Made by a program: the position numbers and the translations under genes. Under the pieces are notes generated by a model, which was given only the letters and a program-made list of their open reading frames with translations, was not told the origin of the DNA and searched no databases. From Vandiemenella viatica (Eukaryota > Arthropoda > Insecta > Orthoptera > Morabidae): a stretch of DNA of 64,000 nt. Shown one piece after another: positions 25,701 to 37,700 of the stretch (the stretch's first letter is position 1; every line of letters starts with the position of its first letter). The stretch covers positions 12,386,148-12,450,147 of the forward strand of contig CM061914.1 in NCBI GenBank assembly GCA_031002005.1, given 5' to 3'.

Positions 25701-28700
25701 GTTAACCAAAGCTGGAGGGTAGTTGCAAGATATTAATGCTTTTTAAATACTGTTTGAATAATCCATGAGAGACCGTTTGGTTGGAGCACATGCGAATAAC
25801 TTCGAGGGGAGAGAACGTTTGGTATGGTATGGGTGGCAACTGTCGAAATGGAGATACTATTGAAGATTGGTTGGTTTGATGTGGACTGAAGAGTTGAGAT
25901 AGCCATTGGATAGAGACAAATCCACATCCAAGAATGTGGCCTGGGTATGGGAGTAGGACCAAGAGAATTTCAGGATGCTAAAGTTATTGAGATGGTTCAG
26001 GAAATTTAGCAGTTCATTTTCTCCATGTGTCCAAATCATAAATATATCATAAATGAAACGAAGTCAAATGAGAAGTCTGAGAAGTACTTCCAGCAGAAAT
26101 GTCTGTTACAGACGGCCCATGAACAGATTAGCATAAGAGGGGGCCATGCGGGTGCCCATGGCAGTTCTGCAGGTTTGGTGATAGAAGTTGCCTTCGTAGG
26201 AGAAGTAGTTGTAGGATAAGGTGGGCTAATTTGATGAGGAAGGATGTCACAGGAAGGCTGTTGGGAGGGCACTGGTCCAGAAAATGTTCCCTGGCCCTGA
26301 GGCCATGCCAGTGTGGAATGTTTGTCTACAAGGACGTGATGTCAACGGTAATCAGTATTGAGATGAAAGGAAGAGGGGTGGGTATGGTAGAAGGCCAGAA
26401 GAGAAATTGTTGGGTGTCCTTTATATGAGAAGGGAGCTGACTATCTATCGGCTGTAGGTACTGGTCAACCAAGGCAGAGATGCGCTCAGTTGGCGATCTG
26501 TAAGCTGCAACGATAGGGCATCCTGGATTGCCAGGTTTATGGATTTTGGGCAAGAGATAAAGGGTGGGTTTACGTAGATTTTGGAGAGTAAGAAGTGAAA
26601 TGGATTGTGGGGTACTATAAAGTGTTAAAATATAAGTGTTACATAAAAAACCTTTTAGACAGCAGTATGAAAAATGAATCTAAGGTAACAAATAAAAGTC
26701 TTTACATGAAATTTACATTTTCTGTTTCTCTATGTTAATATTTGGTACTTGGGTAAAAAAAAAAAGTATTCTACACACACTATGGTCTGCCTTCATGAAG
26801 CATCCGGTAAATGCTAGTTTTACACGATTTCTGTTTATATAAATTGTTTAATATATTTTGGAGATTATTGCCCAATTAGTATGATTGATCTTCTATATGC
26901 TAAATTTAACATTTATTAATAGGTATTAGTTTAAAAATTATTTGTTGGTTTATGGCAAGCAAGAGAGAGATTAACAGTGAATGCACTAGGAAGTATATGC
27001 AGAAACGAATGGCTCCCCACTATATAAGAACGTTTAAACGTTTTCAGTGTGTAGTTTTTGTTTACTGAATTATATCAGCGAGGATATTGAAGAACTGAAA
27101 TGGACTAATGTTAATAAGTACATGAATAACAACAAAGGCAGATGTGGCCAACAATTGTCTTATATTGATGCTGGTTTAAACTAAATCAAAGACTAGAAGT
27201 ATTTTTTATATATTTTTGTGTGGTTTAAGTCTGATAAATAATTGTGTAATTTATTGTCAATGTTTCCTAAATCAGTTTATTTCATAGGACGTTGCTGCTA
27301 TTGCCTGCAACCAACACAAATCTGAATGAGTTTACAGCTGGAAGCTTAAATTTTTTTTACCACAATCATGAAAAGAATAAGGTATTTTTAACAAATAATT
27401 CACAAAAAAGCAAGGGCATAAAAATTAGGATTTTGCTATGTTTGTCTCCTCTGGCTCATATCACCACCATAAAGCATTAGTTCACTTAGTTTCACTTTCT
27501 TTGGTTTACAACAACAACTATATTGTATGTGTATTGTATTTTCTGGACAGGAAAAGGTGGAAAACAATCGTCTATAACAACCAAGGCTCGTAAACCACAC
27601 CCGGGAAAGTGGAGATGGTCCCCAACGATAATGATGATTATATTGTATTTGTCCTTCTTTTCTTATTTTACAATGTCATGTTAATAGTTCAGAGTAGAAA
27701 AAAATTACGTTCAGGACAGGAGCAAGGCAAAAATGCAGTTACATATTCAGTTGCAGTGGATTTTCGGGGCAAGTGGATTCGTCAGCTATAACTGGTTTTA
27801 TATTAAACTTTTAATGCACCCATCTTTAAGAAGTTGTGCTAAGAAATCTGCTCTTTTATATACCTGGCCTTTAACACTAAGCATAATCTTTACTGAAAGT
27901 TACAAAGACTCCGCACGATTTCTCTTGGTGTGTCGAGTTATGTCATCCAACTTTTTTAGTACTTAGTTGATACGTATGATGTTATTAATTAATACTGTAT
28001 TGAGTTATTTGTCTTACTTACTATTTTTCTGAATATTAATCCCTGATCTGCACTTGGGTGCAAAGAAAATCCTTACTGGGATAGGTGCAGATGAATTGTA
28101 AATATTATAATAATTATGTGTGAATGCAGGCTTTCCCAGTGAATAAATGACAACAAATCTTCTCGGGTTTGCAGCTGGATTTTATTCAAAAGCGACAAGC
28201 TTTCGGCAACTATCTCAGTAGCCATCATCAGGTTAATTACGTACCGGCGATCTTGCTGTTACAAATACCAGGAGTTTACTGGTGTCGCCTAGCAACCTCA
28301 CGACGCTCGCAGTCCCGCTTCACTGTGATTGGTCGTAGGCAGCGGTCACCCATCCAAGTGCTCACCGCGCTCAGCATTGCTTAACTACCTGAGCCTAGCT
28401 GTGGCGGTCACCCATCCAAGCACTAACTGTTCCGCCACACGGGACTTGATTGTGCGTACGGTCTGTCCAAAGTAAGATTTCCCACATTCCCATATACCCC
28501 CAGAGTCTTCAACCCCAAGTCATCCTTCACAGAATGTAAGAGGTCACGTATATTGGCCGGAGGATGAAATACGCTTTTAATACCATGTCGACCTAGTATC
28601 CTGCCTATTCTCCCGGATATGTTACCGGCAAATGGGATAAATGCCAGATATTTATACAGTTCTCAAGGTTTCATTACCAGTTTGTTTGGCATTTTTTGTA

Positions 28701-31700
28701 GTGCCGTTTCTACTTGCAGGTTACAATATCCATTTCTCCTGAACATAATACGAAAATGTTCCAGTTCCATCGGCAGACTGTCAGCATCAGAGATTTCTAT
28801 GTACCGTGTGGTGGAACATCAACACTACATCCGGCTTTTCAGATGGAGAAATCTGCTGTTGTTCAACATGTAATTGAAAATGGCCACAGAATGAACTTTG
28901 ATAATGTGAAGGTGCTGACAAAGTGTTCATTCTTTTGGGAGTCGGTGGTTAAATTTTTTTTATTTGCCTAACGTCTCTCTAACAGCGAGGTCTTTAGAGA
29001 CGGGAAAGGATGGTGGGGAAGGAATGGGAAGGAATTTGGCCATGGCCTTTTGAAGGAAGCATCCCGGCATTTGCCTGGAGTAATTTGGGAAACCATGGAA
29101 ACCCCAAATCCGGATGCCCGGATGGGGATTCAAACCGCTGTCCTCCCGAATGCGAGTCGGTGGTTATGAAGCAATAGAAATACAGTTACATTACAACCTG
29201 GTTAACCGTGACTTGGGTTATTTGCTGAGCAGCGCTTGGAAACCAGGGTTATCTATACTGTGCGGGCCACGTTTCCTGGTTGCTGGCGATCCGGTGGAGT
29301 GTGGAGTGTGGAGAGAGAGGGAGCCGATTGACCAATCAGGGTGCGGTCTCGACGACTTCCTAACTGTGGTACTTATTGGTTGCGTACTACAATAGCTACA
29401 CTCCGGCAGTTAAGTAATGCTGAGCGTGGTGAGTGCTTTGATGGGGATACCGCCACAGCTAGGCTCCGGCAGTTAAGCAACGCTGAGCGTGGTGAGCACT
29501 TGGATGGGTGACCGCTGCCTACGACCAATCACAGTGAAGTGGGAATGCGAGCGTCGTGAGGTTGCTAAGCGACACCAGTAAACGCCTGGTATTCCTTACG
29601 GCAATCGCCAGTACATAATTGATCTAATGATGGCTACTGAGCTAGTTGCCGAAAGCTTGTAACTTTTTAATAAAATCCGGCTGAAAACCCGAGAAGATTT
29701 GTTGTCATTATAATAATTATTACAAATTACTTATTTCTTATTTTTATCATACTAATTATTAAAAAAGTTACCACATTAGTCCAAACTAGTGGGAATCACC
29801 AAAATCTCACTGACTATTAACAATAATAAGTTTGCTTATTTCATTTTATTTTTTACCACCTTACATTCTCTTTTAAAAAAAGGTAAGAAAGTATTCACGA
29901 AAACACCGAAGAAATTTAATTGTATCAAGAACATATTTTGAATTGGTATCTTTGGATCTTATTTTTAATGTTTTAAATATAGGTTTTGTCAACAAGGAAG
30001 GCATTTCAGTTGTTTATTATTTTCTATTTTCCTTTTCCTCACATCTTCTGATCTGGCGAAGGAAAACGTGCATAAGTCGGCGAATTTTTTTCCATTTCAA
30101 GCCATCCAAAGACCAAATAAGTCATCACTGAACAGACTTTGTAGTAACCCCTATGCTGCTCTAGAGCAGAATTAGTGATAAAGAAAAAGGCTACATATGT
30201 GCTTACCATGTTTCGCAGGGACAGTGCGGATAATGGTCCTTCCTTTGTTTATTTACTTTAAAAATTCAAATCTGTTTAAATAAAATATTTTGAACATATG
30301 TTTGTAAGGAGAAGATTCTGCTGTTTCAACCAACCATTTTTTTCAGGATCAGTCAAAGCTGAACATAATAATTTGTGATCCACACTTATCCCGACACACC
30401 TTAACTGTACTTTATTATAGTTTGCAAAATGACAAATTGGGAAACTTTTTTATTTCTTCATGCCTCATAGGGAAAAGGTTGTGTAGGTAAGAGTAGTAGA
30501 CAAAGGTTAAGTATGAACAAAGCTTTGCTGGTAGGTAGTAGTCATGGAAGAGGTGTGGGCCCATTGGTGCTGGAAAAACTAGGATTAGATTTCCAGGTCA
30601 TTAGTTTATTTAAACCAAGGGCTTCTCTTGATTAGGTGGCAGAAGATATAGGTTCTTTGTGTAAGGACTTTAAATATCACGATCATGTAGTTACAGTGGG
30701 AGCTGCTGCAGGGATGATAGGTATAGTTTTACAGGTGATCAGGAGAAATAGCAACAGCAACATGCCACAATCGGGTCAGTAAGATGCCAGTCTTGAGATG
30801 CAGTGATAGGTGACACATAAACTCTGGTGTGAGGCCAGTGAATCTGGAGCTGGAACAGCTTCTTATGTCTGGCATCGGTTTTGGCATTTTGGCATGGACC
30901 TGGTACCTGTAACTGCTATTGATAGGTGCAGTTATAATAGGCATGGCCTACACCTAAATAAATTCTTTCAAATTTGACAGCTGGACATTTAATTGGAGCC
31001 ACAGCTTCTCATGAAACGATTTCTGCAGTTAATGGTGTTAGAGCAGGTCGTTTTTTAGATTAAAGTTTTAGGCAAAGAGTATTAACAGAAATTAGTTTAA
31101 GCAGTAATGAACTCTCAGAACCCAAAATTAATTATTGTATTATTGTATTATTATTTTACATCAAATACAAGAGGGTTATTGAACAAAGTGGAATTGCTAG
31201 TCCATGTAAATGAATTGTATACTTTCAATAGAACTGATGTTTCACACTTATCTGAAGCCCCTTAGAATTTGAGTAAATTCTAGTTTTCATAGTTTGAAGC
31301 AGGAGGGAGGGAGTAAGCTTTCCAGTAAACATATAATTTTAATTGCAAGTATAGGAAGTAAGAAATGTTTCATGCAGAAGCTGATACTGCTACCTAATTC
31401 AATAAATAGACCATTTTAAAAATAGTAAAAGTCATTCAACATATTACATAAGTGCTATATAAAAAATTTTAATAGTAAAGAATCTTTTAAACTAACCTGG
31501 AATAAGGTAATCAATTATTTTCTAACTTATAAACAATAGATTTGGTTGCGTGATAATTTCACCAATTCTTAAGACTTTTGGATGCAATATAGCAATTTCA
31601 TAATAATAATAATTTAAAAGAAAGTTAAATTCATTAAAATTCCATAGTTTCAGCCCATATAAATAGCACAAAAAAAATTTTAAACACCTTGTGGAAAACA

Positions 31701-34700
31701 CTTTCACTTTTAACATTTTTTTATCAGATGTTTTCGATAATTTCTCAAACTAAAAATTAGATTCCCTGAAAGAACTAAAAATCTAGTATAACATATTTAA
31801 ATTTCAGAACATTCCATCCAGTAGAATAGATTTTATATAAATTTTAAAGTCATTTCGTCATATATCACAACGTGGTTTCATTCGATAATTATCTGCGACT
31901 AAACCAACCATTTCCGTAAATAAAACACATAATTAAATTAATAGAAAATTCTGATAACTTCACTTTTTAGATATAAGCAGCAGAAGGATAATTATGAACC
32001 AGAAACTAAGTGTTTGCAAAACAGTTTTCAAACCCACTCTTGTTAAACAGATAACTTTGCTATTACACCACCGATAATAATAAAATTTACACCACTGAAA
32101 TCAGGAATTTTTATAGAACACGATGACACCAATCTTGTCACGATAATTTTAAATTCAACAGGGTCGCCTAAAATTTATCAATACGCCTGAAAACTAAATT
32201 CATTTACAACCAAGATAATTATTTGAGAATTTTCACTAAATACTTTTCATAATGTGTGAGTGGAGACTTTCCCGGTGTAGTGATGAAATATAATCTTCAC
32301 AGGTGTTCAGCCAAATGGTGTCAAAGTAACACGACGTTTCGACAGTAAGCTCGGCTGCCCTCATCAGGTATCGGTGTGTGCTGGCTGTCACCGCGTCCAC
32401 TGACTTAGCTCCTCGACGCACCTCCTTATCTACCTGCCTGCGTGGGGCGTCCGACCAATCAGAGCGCACCCGCCCCACCAGGGAGTGCCAGCGGTCCCGG
32501 CCGGTGGGAGACCCCTCCCCCCCTGATTGGTCGATGGCTAGTCCCCGGATACCCGCGGCGCCCAACTGGTGTCATTAGCCGCTTTGACGGCGTGTAGTGT
32601 CCTGCTTTGCTCTCGTCGGAGGTCGTTAATAATGGGCCTCCAGGATTCGCTCAGAAAGAGCCCGCCGTCCCTATTTATTTTCTGGTCGTTCAGTCAAATC
32701 TCCAACGCCTCCTTTATGACCGAGTCTTAGAAAGTGGAGGCCCTGGTCAACACTACCGTTTTGTCAAACTCAATCATGTGCTCGTGGTCGAAAGCATGCT
32801 CCGCTACGGCCGACTTTTCAAGCTGTCCCAGCCTTAGACGACGATTATGTTCGGAAAGGCGCTCTTCAATGGTTCTGGTGGTCTGTCCAATGTACACCTT
32901 GCCGCATTCACACGGTATGGAGTAAATGCCTGGGGACCTCAAGCCTAGGTCATCTTTGACTGAGACGGCCGGAAAATACTTTTTATACCAAACCGCGCCA
33001 GAAGTCTACCTGTCTTTCCTGACGTGTTTGCGGCATATGGCAGGAAGGCAAGAGTTTTTGGAGGTTCTTCTTGCTCCGATGGTGTTCTCGGTGGTTTCTG
33101 CGTAAAGGCCCGTTCGATCAGCCGCCGGGAATAACCGTTTCGTTCGAAGATCGTCCTAAGATGCTTCAATTCACCAGGCAAGCTCTCCTTGTCGGAGATA
33201 GCTCTCACCCTTTGCACCAAAGTGGACAGCACAGAGTTGCGCTGGGCCGGGTGATGAAAGCTCTCTCCACCCAAGTAACGATCCGTGTGGGTGGGCTTGC
33301 GGTACACGCTGTGCGATAAAGTACCGTCAGATCTTCTTTTCACCAGGATGTCCAGGAAGGGGAGGCACCCGTCAACCTCTACCTCCATCGTAAAACGTAT
33401 ATTAGGATGAATCCCGTTGAGATGTTTGAGAAATTCATGTAGTGCCTCGATGCCTGTGGCCACACAGCAAAAGATTCATCCACATATCGGTAGAAACAAG
33501 ATGGCTCGAGGGTGGCATTCTCTAGTGCCCTCTCCTCGAACTCTTCCATGTAACAGTTCGCTACTACTGGGGAGAGCGGCGACCCCATCGCTACTCCGTC
33601 GGTCTGTTCAAAGTATTTCCCTCCATAAATGAAGTAGGTGGAAGTCAGTACGTGCTCAAACAAGTCTGCGATAGCTGGTTCAAAATCGCGGCGAATCAGC
33701 TCCAGTGTGTCCCTCACCGGTACCCGGGTAAAGAGGGATACCACGTCGAAGCTGAATGGTATTTTGCTGTGGTTTACTTCCGTGAAACACCACATTAACA
33801 GCAGATCCGTGAAGAAAATATTGCATCGAGCCAGCTTCTCTCTATTACGGGAAAGAATTCATTTCACGCGCTTCGAACTCGACCGTAACGCTCGGTCGTT
33901 ATTACCTTGTCACTACAACCTGTCGGCAAACCTCGCCCCGATCTCCTGGGACTGGGTGGACACTGCTACTTCAGCGCAAATGAACCTGGAATGGGAGAGA
34001 ACTACTACGAGGCTTATCGCCAAATACGACCGACTGGCGGGCAGCTCACAGGTTTGCAGATCTGCTGAATCTGATAGGGTTGTGGTCAACCACACCGGAT
34101 TGCAACTTGATGAAGCCACTACCTCCGTATTGGCCCGGGGGCTAAAATTCGAACCAGCTCCTAAGCGAGTTCCCGTGAAGGAGATGGTCTGCGCGGTAGA
34201 ACAGGCTGTGCGTGACCTACCGGCGGAAGAAGCTGAAGAAATACGACGTGAGACCTGTCGGGTCTTGAAGAAGGCCAAGATACCTAAGAACAACATTACG
34301 ATAGCAGAGCGGAAGGCACTAGATGCCTTACACCCCAGAGACGACATAGTCGTTCTTCCAGCGGATAAAGGCAACGCGACTGTCCTTCTTTCCGCCAAAC
34401 AATACGAGGAAAAGGTATTGAAATTACTTGACGACGCTTTTTACACTCTGCTGGACGCCAACCCTACTGCAAAAGTCGTAAGGAAGACGCTGGCCCTCAT
34501 CAAGAAGGCCAAACTACCGGAACAGGTGGCCAAGATGATCAAACCACACACTGCAGGACCTCCAAGACTGTGTGGCCTACCCAAGGTCCACAAACAGGAT
34601 GTCCCATTGAGACCTATTGTCAGTGCCATTGGGGCACCAATCTACCAGCTTTCAAAGTATTTGACACGCCTTCTCAGCACCCTGGTGAGCCGGTGTTGTC

Positions 34701-37700
34701 ATCACGTGAAGAACTCAACGGAGTTTATAGAGACCATCTGGTCTTTAAAAGTCTCAGACACGGACATTCTGGTCAGCTTCGACGTGGTATCCCTCTTTAC
34801 CCGGGTACCGGTGAGGGACACACTGGAGCTGATTCGCCGCGATTTTGAACCAGCTATCGCAGACTTGTTTGAGCACGTACTGACTTCCACCTACTTCATG
34901 TATGGAGGGAAATACTTTGAACAGACCGACGGAGTAGCGATGGGGTCGCCGCTCTCCCCAGTAGTAGCGAACCGTTACATGGAAGGGTTCGAGGAGAGGG
35001 CACTAGAGAATGCCACCCTCGAGCCATCTTGTTTCTACCGATATGTGGATGAATCTTTTGCTGTGTGGCCACATGGCATCGAGGCACTACATGAATTTCT
35101 CAAACATCTCAATGGGATTCATCCTAATATCCGTTTTACGATGGAGGTAGAGGTTGACGGGTGCCTCCCCTTCCTGGACATCCTGGTGAAAAGAAGATCT
35201 GACGGTACTTTATCGCACAGCATGTACCGCAAGCCCACCCACACGGATCGTTACTTGGGTGGAGAGAGCTTTCATCACCCGGCCCAGCGCAACTCTGTGC
35301 TGTCCACTTTGGTGCAAAGGGTGAGAGCTATCTCCAACAAGGAGAGCTTGCCTGGTGAATTGAAGCATCTTAGGACGGTCTTCGAACGAAACGGTTATTC
35401 CCGGCGGCTAATCGAACGGGCCTTTACGCAGAAACCACCGTGAACACCATCGGAGCAAGAAGAACCTCCAAAAACTCTTGCCTTCCTGCCATATGCCGCA
35501 AACACGTCAGGAAAGACAGGTAGACTTCTGGCGCGGTTTGGTATAAAAAGTATTTTCCGGCCGCCTCAGTCAAAGATGACCTAGGCTTGAGGACCCCAGG
35601 CATTTACTCCATACCGTGTGAATGCGGTAAGGTGTACATTGGACAGACCACCAGAACCATTGAAGAGCGCCTTTCCGAACATAATCGTCATCTAAGGCTG
35701 GGACAGCTTGAAAAGTCGGCCGTAGCGGAGCATGCTTTCGACCACGAGCACATGATTGAGTTTGACAAAACGGTAGTGTTGACCAGGGCCTCCACTTTCT
35801 AAGACTCGGTCATAAAGGAGGCGTTGGAGATTTGACTGAACGACCAGAAAATAAATAGGGACGGCGGGCTCTTTCTGAGCGAATCCTGGAGGCCCATTAT
35901 TAACGACCTCCGACGTGAGCGAAGCAGGACACTACACGCCGTCAAAGCGGCTAATGACACCAGTCGGGCGCCGCGGGTATCCGCGGACTAGCTATCGACC
36001 AATCAGGGGGGGGGGGGGGTCTCCCACCGGCCGGGACCGCTGGCACTCCCTGGTGGGGCGGGTGCGCTCTGATTGGTCGGACGCCCCACGCGGGCAGGTA
36101 GATAAGGAGGTGCGTCGAGGAGCTAAGTCAGTGGACGCGGTGACAGCCAGCCTACGACAGCCAGCACACACCGATACCTGATGAGGACAGCCGAGCTTAC
36201 TGTCGAAACGTCGTGTTACTTTGACACCATCCGGCTGAACACCCGTGAAGATTATATTTCACTTTTCATAATCCTTGTTTAAAGTTAGAACACATTCTAT
36301 AATTACAACTTTTTACTCTATTTTTGGTAAGCAGTAGAATACATCAAGCAGGCGGCAGAGGGTATAAACCTAGATACTCAGCCCGGCTGGCTGTCTTTAT
36401 TCTTTTGGTCTTCTGTCTTTACTCCGGGAATGTCGTGTGAAAGTAATCTGCACTCGGTATGTTACGTCTGTGTCGGTTAGTCCAAGCAATAACCGGAAAT
36501 TGTTGAACTTGGAGTGTCCACGTGGCTGACGTACCACCTTGCTAAATTTTCTGACGAGTGACTAGCAATGATTATGAACTTTTAAATTTTCAAAATGGGT
36601 TTAGGCCGGTTTTCTTCCTCTTCATAATTTGAAATTTTTTGGAGACGTTTGATTCGATAGCCTATTTGACTGTAAATGCTGTTTTTTTTTTCAAATGTGA
36701 TTTGAATAAACTTTAAATTTTTCAACAAGCAGACTCTTCAAATGTTTTAACCTTGAACAGTAACCTTTTCTAAGCTTTGGGTACAAATAAGCTTAGTGGC
36801 GGCTGATATGCATTACAGTTAAGTTCACTCCAGGCAGGCACATGGTCAATTTAAAGTTATGGATGCAGAATTAGAGAACATTTCACTTCAAGTGAACATT
36901 CAGTTAAGGTACTAGGCCTATACTTCACCCCGATATAGCAGTTTAATCCCTTACAACTATAACTACAGGAATAAAGATATGTTAAATATAACAGAATTTA
37001 ATTTAGCTTCTCATTACTGTAAACCTATCTTGGAGACAGGAGTTGTCACTTATATTAGAAATGGTTATAGTTTCGATGATACAAATGTTAGCAGGTATCG
37101 CCTTGATCAACACACTGAAGCATGTGCTACACAGCTAAATTTCAATAATGAAAATTTTCTAAAAGTAACTTTGCTCTTTTTCTGGGCTATCTTAAACTCC
37201 TATTAACATTTTTAAACAGAAATGTAGCTAACAGTCTTGTGTAGTGATTTTAATCTAAATTTTTTTTTAAATAATTTACCGCGTAAATTCATATTGGAGT
37301 AATTAATCAGCTAATACAATCAAAACCACTGGTATAGTGAACAATACCTACACAGTAAGAAATAATGTTTATCTATACACCCCAATATTCAGTTATATAA
37401 TCATGCCATTTATTAATAGACTTTCAGATAATGATGCCCAGTTATTAACTATCCACAATATAATAAGAACTAACACCAAGAGTAATGCTTTGATGAATGA
37501 AAAATACATCTTAAGTATCATTGTCCTAAATTACTTTGAAAGTTGCTTCTGAATGAAAAGGTGTCATATGTCTTGAAAAGGAAAAGGGAAAAAGATGGAT
37601 ATCTGAAGGCTTCTAACATCACGCATTTTTTTAAAAAAAAGTTATATATTGCCTCTAGGAATAGTCACAATGCTAATATTAAAACACATTACAAGCAATA

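Larger units (their letters stand above)
22551..26600 (-). mobile_element. Penelope-like element, 5' truncated, split by a Helitron
   Basis: Coding remains lie at 24970-26560 on the minus strand and the 3' tail at 22551-22904, with the Helitron (22905-24855) between. The tail aligns with 48100-48412 of the plus-strand copy, sharing CCCACCGACCA, ATTTATCTATGCTCGGGTAT, GACCGCCTGTCGGG (in reverse) and the end CATTTCCCTATCCTAATTTG. Orientation and order agree with the copy at 44555-48412. Confidence 0.85.
28118..29709. mobile_element. Penelope-like inverted pair A, single insertion unit
   Basis: A minus-strand arm (about 28118-28800) and a plus-strand arm (about 28801-29709) of the same PLE lie head to head. 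The outer ends are inverted copies (CAACAAATCTTCTCGGGTTT and its complement AAACCCGAGAAGATTTGTTG). The unit is flanked by ATAATAATTAT at 28107-28117 and 29710-29720. The minus arm reads [33 protein letters not shown] and [16 protein letters not shown]; the plus arm reads [25 protein letters not shown] sits in the plus arm. Both arms are 5' truncated and broken. Confidence 0.88.
32254..36260. mobile_element. Penelope-like inverted pair B, single insertion unit
   Basis: A minus-strand arm (32254 to about 33753) and a plus-strand arm (about 33754 to 36260), joined head to head at different 5' truncation points, are flanked by a perfect 12-bp duplication ACTTTTCATAAT (32242-32253 and 36261-36272). 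Only the minus arm carries a terminal tail of about 28 bp (GTGTGAGTGGAGACTTTCCC at its outer end), just as in pair A. Both arms carry a hammerhead-like core, CCAAT/ATTGG boxes and the GIY-YIG segment. Confidence 0.92.

Noticed and set aside
29403..29514. A functional 5S rRNA gene
   Set aside because: Only the 3' half is present, in two partial copies, mirrored in the other arm of a mobile element.
33638..33753. First codons of the 601-codon open frame starting at 33638
   Set aside because: This part is the antisense of the minus PLE arm and is joined to the true PLE frame only by the inverted-pair junction.
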